Assembly: GCA_017465465.1 (NCBI GenBank)
Contig: JAFTWE010000041.1
Location: 1 to 44,759 of the forward strand
DNA from: Clostridia bacterium
GTDB taxonomy: Bacteria > Bacillota > Clostridia > Oscillospirales > Acutalibacteraceae
Direction of reading: 5' to 3'
DNA: 44,759 bases
Shown here: piece by piece, positions 7,590 to 15,112 of the stretch
How positions within the stretch are numbered: the first letter of the stretch is position 1
Layout of the letters: each line of letters starts with the position of its first letter
Notes under the pieces: model-generated
Database searches by the model: none
What the model saw: the letters and a program-made list of their open reading frames with translations, nothing else
Told to the model about the DNA's origin: nothing
Position numbers and translations under genes: made by a program

Positions 7590-7953
7590 AAAAGAAGCTT
7601 TTAATTATACCTACTCTGCCAAGGAGCAGGAAGAGATAAAAAACATCCGCAAAAAATATTCTGCCCCCGAAGAGGATAAAATGGAGCAGCTTCGCAAGCT
7701 GGACAACAGCGTTACTCAAAAGGCAACAGCCGTGTCGCTGATTGTGGGGATTATCGGAACATTGATTTTAGGTGTCGGTATGTGCTGCACAATGGTGTGG
7801 GCAAGCAAATGGTTTGTGCCGGGCATTGTAGTAGGAGTTGCAGGCATTGCAATTCTCTGCTTTGCATACCCCGTTTATACCCGTACACTCAAAAAAGAAA
7901 GAGAAAAAATTGCCCCCGAAATTATAAGGCTTACCGATGAGCTGATAAAATAA
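7579..7953 (+). CDS. Two-helix membrane protein, paralog of 4479-4844
   Basis: 124 residues. A charged N-terminal segment (about 1-50) is followed by membrane helices near 53-76 and 82-101 and a Lys/Glu-rich tail. It shares its architecture and several motifs with the protein at 4479: IRKKY, QLRKLDNSV, a glycine-rich helix ending GVGMC, and YPVYTRTLKKER. The two copies bracket the two-component genes, so they probably arose by duplication and may form a hetero-oligomer or respond to the same regulator. Its ribosome site (AAGGAG at 7564-7569) lies inside the preceding gene, with which it overlaps. Function unknown. Confidence 0.75.
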   Translation: MENKKEAFNYTYSAKEQEEIKNIRKKYSAPEEDKMEQLRKLDNSVTQKATAVSLIVGIIGTLILGVGMCCTMVWASKWFVPGIVVGVAGIAILCFAYPVYTRTLKKEREKIAPEIIRLTDELIK

Positions 7954-7958
7954 ACTGT

Positions 7959-7990
7959 TCCTCCTCCGAGCTTTTGGGGGAGGATTTTTT
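7959..7990 (+). terminator. Terminator of the two-component operon
   Basis: Nine-pair stem from TCCTCCTCC to GGGGGAGGA, followed by TTTTTT. Confidence 0.85.
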
Positions 7991-7997
7991 CTGCATA

Positions 7998-8025
7998 TTG
8001 CTTTTTAAATTTTTTGTGATATTAT
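7998..8025 (+). promoter_or_regulatory. Possible promoter of 8049 gene
   Basis: TTGCTT (7998-8003), 16-bp spacer, TATTAT (8020-8025), directly after a terminator. It is a weak match but sits in the expected position. Confidence 0.45.
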
Positions 8026-8048
8026 TACATTAAAGGAGAGGATATAAT

Positions 8049-9728
8049 ATGAAAAAAGTTTTACCGTTTATTTTGGGCCTGTTGTCAGCCTTGCTTGTGG
8101 GCGGAGCGTGGGTGCTTTTGTTTTGCACTGCGCTGAATGTTCACAACCCTGAGCTGTGGATTCTCGGGGCAATTATGCTGTTTGTGTTTATTTTTGTTTT
8201 TCGCCTTGCAAAGGGCAAAAAGGATTTTGGTTGGCAAATCATTCATAAAAAAACAGGCTCAAAGGGCAGAACAAAAAAGCACACCAAATTTAATTTTTCA
8301 ATCAAACATTATTTTGCACCTGTTGCGCTGTTAGCTTTGGTTGCTTTGATAGGCGCTGTGGGCAGTCCGTTTTTTAATGCAACAACCTATGCAGAAATTT
8401 TAAAGGTAACAGACTCAGATTTTAAATCGGATTTATCCGAATCTGTGGGAACGGACTCCATTGCTTTGATGGACACCGCCTCGGCTCAGATGCTCGGTGA
8501 CCGCGAAATCGGCGCACTTTCAGATGTTGTGAGCCAGTTTGATGTTTCTTATAACTATACTCAGATAGACTATAACGGCAAGCCCATTAAGGTTTCTGCT
8601 CTTGGTTATGCAGGCTTTTTTAAATGGATAAATAATAAGGAAAACGGAATCAAAGGCTATGTAACCGTTGACCCCGTTTCAATGTCTGCTTCATTTGAAA
8701 AGTGTGACGGAATGAAATATGTTCCCTCAGCTTATTTCTTTGATAATGCTCAAAGATATCTTTGGACAAAATACCCCACTTTGATGTTAGAAAATCTTCA
8801 TTTTGAAATTGATGAAAACGGAAAGCCCTTTTACATAACTTCAATAGTTGAAAAAACTATTGCTCTTTTCGGCGGTAAAACCGTTGTGGGCTGTATTGTT
8901 CTTGACCCCGTAACAGGTGAAATTCAGAAGTATGATTTAAAGGATATTCCAAACTGGGTAGATGTGGTTTTCAGCGGTGACCTTATCTGCAGGCAGTATA
9001 ACTGGTACGGAATGTATCAGAACGGTTATTTTAACAGCCTCTTTGCCAAAAAGGGCTGCAAGCAGGTTACAACCTACACCGCAGGCGAAGAAGAAAGCTA
9101 CGACGAAACACCTGTTTCAGACTATGGTTATGTTGCCAAAGACGGAGATATCTGGATTTATACCGGCGTTACCTCTGTGAACGGTGACAGCTCAAATATC
9201 GGCTTCCTTCTTGCAAACGAAAGAACAGGCGAAAGCAGATATTATACCGTTGCAGGTGCAGACGAAAAATCTGCAATGGCCGCCGCGGAGGGTGAAGTTC
9301 AGGAAAAGGGCTATCAGGCTTCTTTCCCCTCGCTTATCAATGTTGACGGTAACCCCACATATATTATGGTGCTTAAGGATTCGGGCGGATTGGTTAAGCT
9401 TTATGCCGCAGTAAATGTTGAGCAGTATAATCTGGTTACAACGGCATCTACTCAGGCAGAGTGCATCACAAAATACAAGGCACTTCTGGGAACAGAAGAA
9501 AAAGAAGAGCCGTCACAAAAGAGTGAAACCGCCACTGTTACCGTTGCTTCAATTAAATATATCGACATTGACGGTAACACTTATATTTATCTTATCGACA
9601 CAGAAGAAAATATTTATAAAGCAAAGGCATCAAGCCACGAAAATATGCTCCTTCTGAGTGAGGGCGACACAGTTGAAATCACTCACAATGAATCAAGCAT
9701 AGTTTTATGCAAAAAAATTGAAAAATAA
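8049..9728 (+). CDS. Membrane-anchored protein with large extracellular domain, unknown function
   Basis: 559 residues. Three membrane helices (about 5-27, 34-52 and 90-112) flank a very basic cytoplasmic loop (KKDFGWQIIHKKTGSKGRTKK begins near 57), which places residues 113-559 outside the cell. The outer part looks like repeated alpha/beta modules: around 200-300 the segments TVDPVSMSASFE and IVLDPVTGEIQKYDL resemble PepSY-type turns, and the C-terminal 60 residues (YIDIDGNTYIYLIDTE) could be a small beta-barrel. A Thr/Glu/Ser-rich linker lies near 485-500. I believe this belongs to a family conserved in Firmicutes, but I cannot name it. The ribosome site AAGGAGAGG lies 6-8 bases before the ATG. 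It is monocistronic, next to the two-component cluster, and may or may not be functionally connected to it. Confidence 0.75.
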   Translation: MKKVLPFILGLLSALLVGGAWVLLFCTALNVHNPELWILGAIMLFVFIFVFRLAKGKKDFGWQIIHKKTGSKGRTKKHTKFNFSIKHYFAPVALLALVALIGAVGSPFFNATTYAEILKVTDSDFKSDLSESVGTDSIALMDTASAQMLGDREIGALSDVVSQFDVSYNYTQIDYNGKPIKVSALGYAGFFKWINNKENGIKGYVTVDPVSMSASFEKCDGMKYVPSAYFFDNAQRYLWTKYPTLMLENLHFEIDENGKPFYITSIVEKTIALFGGKTVVGCIVLDPVTGEIQKYDLKDIPNWVDVVFSGDLICRQYNWYGMYQNGYFNSLFAKKGCKQVTTYTAGEEESYDETPVSDYGYVAKDGDIWIYTGVTSVNGDSSNIGFLLANERTGESRYYTVAGADEKSAMAAAEGEVQEKGYQASFPSLINVDGNPTYIMVLKDSGGLVKLYAAVNVEQYNLVTTASTQAECITKYKALLGTEEKEEPSQKSETATVTVASIKYIDIDGNTYIYLIDTEENIYKAKASSHENMLLLSEGDTVEITHNESSIVLCKKIEK

Positions 9729-9732
9729 ATCG

Positions 9733-9762
9733 AGCGGAAGAGTTCAGGCTCTTCCGCTTTTT
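9733..9762 (+). terminator. Terminator of 8049 gene
   Basis: Perfect AGCGGAAGAG/CTCTTCCGCT hairpin with loop TTCAGG, then TTTTC. Confidence 0.9.
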
Positions 9763-9797
9763 CAACCTAAAGTTGAATTTGCTCGTTTACGGGGTTA

Positions 9798-9825
9798 TTG
9801 ATTTCTTTATGTTTTGTGCTAAACT
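9798..9825 (+). promoter_or_regulatory. Promoter of XRE regulator
   Basis: TTGATT (9798-9803), 16-bp spacer, and extended -10 TGC-TAAACT (9817-9825). It decides the start of the next gene: the in-frame TTG at 9798 lies in the -35 box. Confidence 0.6.
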
Positions 9826-9854
9826 TAAAACACAAACGGAAAAGAGGAATATTT

Positions 9855-10652
9855 ATGGAGCTTTTTATCGGCAAACAAATAAGAGATTTCAGAAAAGCAA
9901 AGAATTTGACACAGGAACAGCTTGCGGACTTGATTGGAGTGTCCTTTCAGGCTGTGAGCAAGTGGGAAAATAACATTGCTTTTCCCGATATCACCCTTAT
10001 ACCCAAATTGGCACAGCTTCTTGGTGTAAGCATTGATGAACTGTTTGACTACAGCTCTTCCGAAATTGAAAAAGAGATAGAGCTGATTTGCACAAGGTCT
10101 TATGAATGTCGTGAAGCCAATCCTGAAAAGGGCAGAGAAATAATCGAAGAGGGCCTTAAAAAATATCCGGATAATGACATTCTTCTCAACAATCTTCTTT
10201 ATTGCCTTGATTATAGCCACAATCCCGACGAAACAATATCCGTTGCAACAAAACTCATTGGAAAAACGAAGCACAGTGATGTGAAATATGATGCCTTGCG
10301 TTTTCTCGCTTATGCTTACAGTGCGAAGGGAGAAAAAGAAAATGCCCGCACAGCTCTTGAGCAGATACCGGAAATATATTTTACAAAGCTGTCGGAAATG
10401 GCGTTTATCCTTGACGGTGATGCAAAATATGAAGCGGCGAAAAAGCAGAAATGGATTTCATTTGAAACTCTTTTGCAGATGATGTGGAAACTTGCCGAAT
10501 GTTATGAGGAAGACGGTGAAAATCAAAAGGCTATTGAAGAAACACAAAAAGCCCTTGCGATAATTGAAATAATCACAAAGGAAGAAAAAACAGAAAATTT
10601 TAAACCGTATAAAGAGTATTTTAAAAAACAGATAAAAAGAATGAAAGAGTAA
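9855..10652 (+). CDS. XRE-family regulator with TPR-like C-terminus
   Basis: 265 residues. An N-terminal helix-turn-helix of the Xre/Cro type spans about 5-62 (IRDFRKAKNLTQEQLADLIG, then VSFQAVSKWE and LLGVSIDELF). The remaining 200 residues are a run of paired alpha helices like tetratricopeptide repeats (for example LKKYPDNDILLNNLLYCLDY and KLAECYEEDGENQKAIEETQ). This is the plan of many small Clostridial regulators whose TPR part binds a peptide or partner. Its targets are unknown and no clear operator palindrome lies at its own promoter. I chose the ATG at 9855 because AGAGGA (9843-9848) precedes it and the promoter excludes earlier starts. Confidence 0.82.
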   Translation: MELFIGKQIRDFRKAKNLTQEQLADLIGVSFQAVSKWENNIAFPDITLIPKLAQLLGVSIDELFDYSSSEIEKEIELICTRSYECREANPEKGREIIEEGLKKYPDNDILLNNLLYCLDYSHNPDETISVATKLIGKTKHSDVKYDALRFLAYAYSAKGEKENARTALEQIPEIYFTKLSEMAFILDGDAKYEAAKKQKWISFETLLQMMWKLAECYEEDGENQKAIEETQKALAIIEIITKEEKTENFKPYKEYFKKQIKRMKE

Positions 10653-10657
10653 CTTTG

Positions 10658-10682
10658 ACAGAAGTTTTAAGCTTCTGTTTTT
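10658..10682 (+). terminator. Terminator of XRE regulator
   Basis: ACAGAAG (10658-10664) pairs with CTTCTGT (10672-10678), followed by TTTTC. Confidence 0.8.
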
Positions 10683-10695
10683 CGGATAAATATTT

Positions 10696-10733
10696 CCGTC
10701 AAGCCTGTATAGTGTATCAGGTTTGGCGGTTTT
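10696..10733 (+). other. Second hairpin after the XRE gene
   Basis: CCGtCAAgCCTG and CAGGtTTGgCGG form a long imperfect stem (10696-10729) followed by TTTTC. It could be a back-up terminator or the outer edge of the adjacent repeat. Together with the repeat and promoter below it accounts for the 321-bp gene-free stretch 10653-10973. Confidence 0.55.
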
Positions 10734-10738
10734 CTCTT

Positions 10739-10881
10739 GCCTCCCTCTGATGAGGGAGGTGGATTTTGTGAAGCAAAAGACGGAGGGAGAGATTGATAAA
10801 AAGCTTTGCACATCAACATTTTTTAGCAAAATCATTCTCTCCCTCAGGGTCTTTGACCCAGCTCCCTCATCAGAGGGAGCC
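10739..10881. repeat. REP/MITE-like inverted composite repeat
   Basis: Two arms in opposite orientation. The left arm (10739-10793) is a hairpin CCTCCCTC-TGAT-GAGGGAGG, a smaller hairpin TTTTG-TGAAG-CAAAA, then GGAGGGAGAGA. The right arm (10836-10881) is the mirror image: TCTCTCCCTC, hairpin GGGTC-TTT-GACCC, then GCTCCCTC-ATCA-GAGGGAGC. The 42-bp centre is A/T-rich and unrelated. A short open frame runs through it but has no ribosome site. The architecture (strong G/C hairpin, small hairpin with a GAAG/TTC-type loop, G-rich tail) is shared with the arms around the DUF559 gene at 23167-23640, so this looks like a non-coding member of the same repeat family. Confidence 0.75.
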
Positions 10882-10927
10882 AAAGAAACATATACATTTT
10901 TACAGAAAGATTTTATATCATAAATCA

Positions 10928-10956
10928 TTGCAAACATATCTTTAACATGCTACAAT
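10928..10956 (+). promoter_or_regulatory. Promoter of the EEP-family gene
   Basis: TTGCAA (10928-10933), 17-bp spacer, extended -10 TGC-TACAAT (10948-10956). Transcription would start near 10963, leaving a leader of only about 11 bases. Confidence 0.7.
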
Positions 10957-10973
10957 TTGTCAGAGGTGTTTTT

Positions 10974-11690
10974 ATGAAATTTATGTCTTTTAATATTCAG
11001 CACGCAACGGACTATATCCGTCAGGTTATAGACCTTGATTATTTTGCAAAGGAAATCAAACGTCTTAACCCCGACTTTCTCGGCCTCAATGAGGTTATGA
11101 ATGAGGGCGATGACGAGGAATACACCGACCAGGTTGCTTTCTTTAAAAAAGAGCTTGGCTGGAATGGATTTTTTGGCCTCGGAGCATATATTGACGGCAA
11201 TAATCCTTTCGGCAACGCAATTTTAACAAAGCACCAAATAAAGAGTGTCGAAAATGTTCCCATTCCCGACCCTGAGGATAAAAGTGAGGATACATATTAT
11301 GAATCACGCTGTGTTATCAAAGCTGTGGTTGAGGTTGACGGTGTTGATGTTTGCTGGATTGTGTGCCACATGGGCCTTGCCCACCTTGAAAGGGTAAATG
11401 CGGTTGAAGTTATCTGCCGATTGATTGACGAAACAGAAATGCCCGTTATTCTTATGGGCGACTTTAATGTTGAGCCTGACGGCGAGGTGCTTTTGCCCAT
11501 TCGCAAAAGGCTTCTTGACACTGCAGACAGTTTTGAAGGCGCAAGAGAGCTTACCTTCCCTTCAGATAAACCGTTTAAGAAAATTGACTATATTTTTTAC
11601 CGCGGGCTTGAATGCGAGAGTGCCGAAACTCTTCACGATGTAATTGCAGACCACTTGCCTGTGGTTGCCGAATTCAAAGCGAAAAAGTGA
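10974..11690 (+). CDS. Endonuclease/exonuclease/phosphatase family protein
   Basis: 238 residues of the EEP fold (DNase I/APE1/sphingomyelinase superfamily). Visible landmarks are the N-terminal strand MKFMSFNIQHA with metal-contacting Asn, LNEVMNEGDD (metal-binding Glu), the VCHMG segment, GDFNVEPDGE (catalytic Asp/Asn), the DYIFYRG strand, and the terminal ADHLPVVAEF with the catalytic His. These proteins hydrolyse phosphodiester or phosphomonoester bonds with Mg2+. Whether the substrate is DNA, RNA, a phospholipid or an inositol phosphate cannot be told. There is no signal peptide, so it acts in the cytoplasm. The ATG at 10974 is chosen because AGAGGTG (10962-10968) precedes it and the promoter lies over the earlier in-frame ATG at 10947. 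Confidence 0.85.
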   Translation: MKFMSFNIQHATDYIRQVIDLDYFAKEIKRLNPDFLGLNEVMNEGDDEEYTDQVAFFKKELGWNGFFGLGAYIDGNNPFGNAILTKHQIKSVENVPIPDPEDKSEDTYYESRCVIKAVVEVDGVDVCWIVCHMGLAHLERVNAVEVICRLIDETEMPVILMGDFNVEPDGEVLLPIRKRLLDTADSFEGARELTFPSDKPFKKIDYIFYRGLECESAETLHDVIADHLPVVAEFKAKK

Positions 11691-11697
11691 AATAAAA

Positions 11698-11725
11698 AGG
11701 ACTGTTTCATAATCGAAACAGTCCT
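11698..11725. terminator. Bidirectional terminator between convergent genes
   Basis: Perfect AGGACTGTTTC/GAAACAGTCCT hairpin. On the minus strand it is followed by TTTTTATT, so it mainly ends the fprA transcript; on the plus strand the tail is weaker. Confidence 0.85.
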
Positions 11726-11731
11726 GAGTTC

Positions 11732-12880
11732 TTATATAAGCTCTTTTGCGAGGGCTTTGATTTGCTGAATGTTTTCATCCTTAAGGGCGGAGTGAATTGT
11801 AACCGTTGTGTCGGTGTATGTTAAATCCTTGCTGCCCTCAAGCATTCTTTTAATAAGCTTTGCGCAAAGAGGTGCCCATGTGCCGTTTTCAATGATGCCC
11901 ACTGTTCTGTTTTTATAGCCTCTTTCTTTAAGCTCGTGAATGAAATTTCTCATAAAGGGGAAAATCTCGCTGTTATAGGTTGTGGTGGCAAGCACGATTT
12001 TGCCGTAACGGAAAGCATCTTCAACAGCCTCTGCCATATCGCAACGGGCAAGGTCATTTACCGCAACCTTGGGGCAACCGTTTTCTATAAGCTCTTTTTC
12101 AAGAAGCTCAACTGCCTTTTTGGTGTTGCCGTAAACTGAGGTGTAGCAAATTACAACACCCTCGCTCTCAACACCGTAGCTTGACCAGGTGTTATATAAA
12201 TCAAGATAATAGCCCAGGTTTTCTTCAAGCATGAGTCCGTGAAGGGGATAAATTGCTTTAATCTCAAGTGCGCTTGCTTTTTTGAGCACAGCCTGCACCT
12301 GAGGTCCGTATTTGCCAACAATGCCGAAGTAATATCGTCTTGCTTCACAAGCCCAGTCTTCATCAGCGTCAAGAGCGCCGAATTTGCCGAAGCCGTCAGC
12401 AGAGAAAAGCACCTTATCAAGGCTGTCATAAGTCATAATAACCTCAGGCCAATGGACCATAGGAGCAGTTACAAAGGTAAGGGTTCTGCCGCCTAAGTCA
12501 AGGGTGTCACCGTCAGCAACAACAATTCGTCTGTCGGCAAAATCTGTGCCGAAGAATTTTGTCATCATCACAAAAGCTTTTTGTGTGGCAACAACGGTGG
12601 CTTCGGGGTAAGCGTTCATAAATTCACAAACATTTGCAGAATGGTCAGGCTCCATGTGCTGAACAATAAGATAATCGGGAGCTTTGCCGTTTAAAGCATT
12701 TTTAATATTGTTAAGCCATTCCTCGGTGAAATTTTTATCAACCGAATCCATAACGGCAACCTTTTCGCCCTCAATAATATATGAGTTATATGCCATACCT
12801 TCAGGCACAATATACTGACCCTCAAAAAGGTCAAGCTCATGGTCATTTACACCAACATACTTAATTGTTTCACTAATCAT
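11732..12880 (-). CDS. fprA: FprA-type flavodiiron protein
   Basis: 382 residues. Residues 1-250 form a metallo-beta-lactamase-like domain carrying a di-iron site: H75, E77, D79 and H80 in HMEPDH, a further His in MVHWPE and an Asp in FSADGFG. Residues about 253-382 are a flavodoxin domain (CYTSVYGNTKKAVELL, FMN phosphate loop). The enzyme reduces O2 to water or NO to N2O in the cytoplasm using electrons from rubredoxin or reduced flavoproteins, protecting an anaerobe with oxygen-sensitive enzymes such as the hydrogenase in this window. No rubredoxin domain is fused. The ribosome site AAAGGAGA is well placed. The gene follows the ZIP transporter by 21 bp and shares its promoter, so metal supply and di-iron enzyme may be coregulated. 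Confidence 0.92.
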   Translation of the reverse strand: MISETIKYVGVNDHELDLFEGQYIVPEGMAYNSYIIEGEKVAVMDSVDKNFTEEWLNNIKNALNGKAPDYLIVQHMEPDHSANVCEFMNAYPEATVVATQKAFVMMTKFFGTDFADRRIVVADGDTLDLGGRTLTFVTAPMVHWPEVIMTYDSLDKVLFSADGFGKFGALDADEDWACEARRYYFGIVGKYGPQVQAVLKKASALEIKAIYPLHGLMLEENLGYYLDLYNTWSSYGVESEGVVICYTSVYGNTKKAVELLEKELIENGCPKVAVNDLARCDMAEAVEDAFRYGKIVLATTTYNSEIFPFMRNFIHELKERGYKNRTVGIIENGTWAPLCAKLIKRMLEGSKDLTYTDTTVTIHSALKDENIQQIKALAKELI

Positions 12881-12901
12881 TTTTATATCTCCTTTAAATT
12901 A

Positions 12902-13660
12902 TTATCCTAATAAAACATCAAAAACAAGCATTACGCAAAAGCCCACCAACAGCGAATAAGTTGCGCCCCGTTCACTGCCGTGAGAATGGGTTTCGGGAAT
13001 CATCTCGTCGCTGATAACATAAAGCATTGTTCCCCCTGCAAAGGCAAGAGCAAAGGGCAGAATTGCAGTGGACACGCTGACGGCAAAAAATCCGAGCAAA
13101 GTGCCAAGTACCTCAATAACGCCTGTAACAACGGCAATCAAAAAAGCTCTGCCGTGGCTCATTCCCGTAGCAAGCATCGGGCCAATAATAACCATACCCT
13201 CCGGGATATTCTGCAAAGCGATACCGCCTGCAATAGTCAGCGCCTCGGCTGTGTTACCTGTGCCGAAGCCCACGCCTGCGGCAATACCCTCCGGCAGATT
13301 GTGAATAGCAATAGCAATCACAAATAACAGCACCTTGTTAAGCTGCTCCTGCTTTTCGGGGTGATGCTCTTTGTCAACACCGGTAAGGCGGTGAAGATGG
13401 GGAACAAGCTTGTCAATAAGATTAACACAGACAGCGCCGCAGAAAACACCGATTACCGTAACGGCAACGGAAAATCTGCCGCCGTAATCAAGGGAGGGAA
13501 GAATAAGGCCGATAACAGCCGCAGCGAGCATAACCCCTGCCGCAAAGGAAAGCACAATGTCGCTGAATTTGTGGCTGATTTTTTTAAAAATAAATCCGAA
13601 AACCGCGCCGATAACAGATGCTCCGCCAACGCCCAGAGCAGTTAAAAACACAATGTTCAT
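12902..13660 (-). CDS. ZIP-family metal transporter
   Basis: 252 residues with about eight membrane helices. The two family signatures are present: HNLPEGIAAG in the fourth helix and QNIPEGMVI in the fifth, whose His, Asn, Glu and Gln line the metal path. A His-rich cytoplasmic loop (PHLHRLTGVDKEHHPEK, near 88-104) is typical of ZIP carriers. It resembles the GufA/ZupT branch and should import Zn2+, Fe2+ or Mn2+; the preferred metal is unknown. A late HSHGSE segment precedes the last helix. It is the first gene of the operon with fprA, suggesting iron delivery to the flavodiiron protein, which is inference. Confidence 0.88.
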   Translation of the reverse strand: MNIVFLTALGVGGASVIGAVFGFIFKKISHKFSDIVLSFAAGVMLAAAVIGLILPSLDYGGRFSVAVTVIGVFCGAVCVNLIDKLVPHLHRLTGVDKEHHPEKQEQLNKVLLFVIAIAIHNLPEGIAAGVGFGTGNTAEALTIAGGIALQNIPEGMVIIGPMLATGMSHGRAFLIAVVTGVIEVLGTLLGFFAVSVSTAILPFALAFAGGTMLYVISDEMIPETHSHGSERGATYSLLVGFCVMLVFDVLLG

Positions 13661-13694
13661 TTTTTATCCCCCTTTTCAAGGTGATACCACAGAG

Positions 13695-13723
13695 ATTATA
13701 GCAGAAGTTTCAGCACTTGTCTA
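13695..13723 (-). promoter_or_regulatory. Promoter of ZIP-fprA operon
   Basis: On the minus strand TAGACA (13723-13718), 17-bp spacer and TATAAT (13700-13695) with an upstream TGC extension. Confidence 0.65.
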
Positions 13724-13769
13724 TTGTAAATTTAAGCAATAATTAGTAAAACTTATTCTTTTCTTTCTC

Positions 13770-13798
13770 TTGACTGGGGAGAAGATTTGTTGTAGAAT
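13770..13798 (+). promoter_or_regulatory. Promoter of glyA
   Basis: TTGACT (13770-13775), 17-bp spacer, TAGAAT (13793-13798). It overlaps an earlier in-frame start, which fixes the glyA start at 13830. Confidence 0.75.
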
Positions 13799-13829
13799 AC
13801 TCCCCGTATTGTTCTTTTGGAGGTCAGTT

Positions 13830-15068
13830 ATGTTTTTTGAAGAATTGAAGAATTATGACAGTGAAGTGTATGCCTATTGTGAAGAGGAGCTTTCAAGGCA
13901 GAGAAACAATATTGAACTTATTGCTTCTGAAAATATTGTTTCAAAGGCTGTGCTTCTTGCCGCAGGCGGAGTTCTTACCAACAAATATGCAGAGGGTTAC
14001 CCTGCAAAGAGATATTACGGCGGATGTCAGCATGTTGACGGCGTTGAAGAGATTGCAAGAGAGCGTGCTAAAAAGATTTTCGGTGCGGAGCATGCCAATG
14101 TTCAGCCCCACAGCGGAGCCAACGCAAACCTTGCCGCGTTTTTTGCTCTTCTTACTCCCGGTGAAACAGTGCTTTCAATGAGCCTTGCAGACGGCGGTCA
14201 TCTTTCACACGGCTCACCTGTTAATATTTCGGGCAAATACTTTAACATTGTTCCCTACGGTGTGGATGAAAATACAGGCAAGATTGATTATGAAAAGGTA
14301 AGGGCTCTTGCTCTTGAATGCAAACCCAAGCTCATTCTTGCAGGCGCATCAGCTTACCCGAGAACTATCGACTTTGCCGAATTCAGAAAAATTGCCGATG
14401 AAGTCGGCGCATACTTTATGGTGGATATGGCTCACATCGCAGGTCTTGTTGCCGCAGGACTTCATCCAAGCCCTGTTCCCTATGCCGATGTTGTTACCAC
14501 CACAACTCATAAAACTCTCCGCGGACCGAGAGGCGGACTTATTCTTTGCAAAGAAAGCCTTGCAAAAGCAATCGACAAAGCAATCTTCCCCGGCACTCAG
14601 GGAGGTCCCCTTATGCACATCATTGCCGCAAAGGCTGTTGCATTCGGTGAGGCTCTTGCTCCCGAATTTAAAGAGTATCAGACTCAGATTGTTAAAAACG
14701 CTGCGGCTCTTGCAGATTGCCTTAAAAAAGAGGGCTTCAATATGGTGTCTGACGGAACAGATAACCACCTTATGCTCCTTGATTTGAGAAATATGGGCAT
14801 CACAGGCAAGGAATTTCAGCACAGACTTGATGAGGTTCACATCACCGTCAACAAAAATGCTATCCCCAACGACCCCGAAAGCCCCTTTGTTACAAGCGGC
14901 GTAAGGGTGGGCACACCAGCTGTTACTTCAAGAGGATTTAAAGAAAGCGAAATGGCACTTATTGCCTCCTGGATGAAAAAGACAGCCACCGATTTTGAAG
15001 CAACAAAAGAACAGGTTGCAAAAGAAGTTGTTGACCTTTGTAAAAAGTTCCCTCTTTATGAGGAATAA
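13830..15068 (+). CDS. glyA: Serine hydroxymethyltransferase
   Basis: 412 residues, a normal length. It converts serine and tetrahydrofolate to glycine and methylene-tetrahydrofolate in the cytoplasm, feeding thymidylate, purines and methionine. Diagnostic segments are [11 protein letters not shown], the [16 protein letters not shown] loop, HSGANAN, and the pyridoxal-phosphate lysine K228 in [14 protein letters not shown]. The ATG at 13830 has a GGAGG site (13819-13823) and lies downstream of the promoter. It is monocistronic, ends at a strong hairpin, and is convergent with alr. No riboswitch-like leader is visible, since the leader is only about 25 bases. Confidence 0.96.
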   Translation: MFFEELKNYDSEVYAYCEEELSRQRNNIELIASENIVSKAVLLAAGGVLTNKYAEGYPAKRYYGGCQHVDGVEEIARERAKKIFGAEHANVQPHSGANANLAAFFALLTPGETVLSMSLADGGHLSHGSPVNISGKYFNIVPYGVDENTGKIDYEKVRALALECKPKLILAGASAYPRTIDFAEFRKIADEVGAYFMVDMAHIAGLVAAGLHPSPVPYADVVTTTTHKTLRGPRGGLILCKESLAKAIDKAIFPGTQGGPLMHIIAAKAVAFGEALAPEFKEYQTQIVKNAAALADCLKKEGFNMVSDGTDNHLMLLDLRNMGITGKEFQHRLDEVHITVNKNAIPNDPESPFVTSGVRVGTPAVTSRGFKESEMALIASWMKKTATDFEATKEQVAKEVVDLCKKFPLYEE

Positions 15069-15069
15069 T

Positions 15070-15106
15070 AAAAACCGTAACCACTTGCTCGGTGGTTACG
15101 GTTTTT
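15070..15106. terminator. Bidirectional terminator glyA/alr
   Basis: A 15-pair stem from AAAAACCGTAACCAC to its complement with loop TTGCTCG, flanked by A and T runs so it can work on both strands. Confidence 0.9.
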
Positions 15107-15112
15107 CTTTTC

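Noticed and set aside
10723..10923. A short open frame across the repeat at 10739-10881.
   Set aside because: No ribosome site, it consists of the repeat arms themselves, and it overlaps the promoter region of the next gene.
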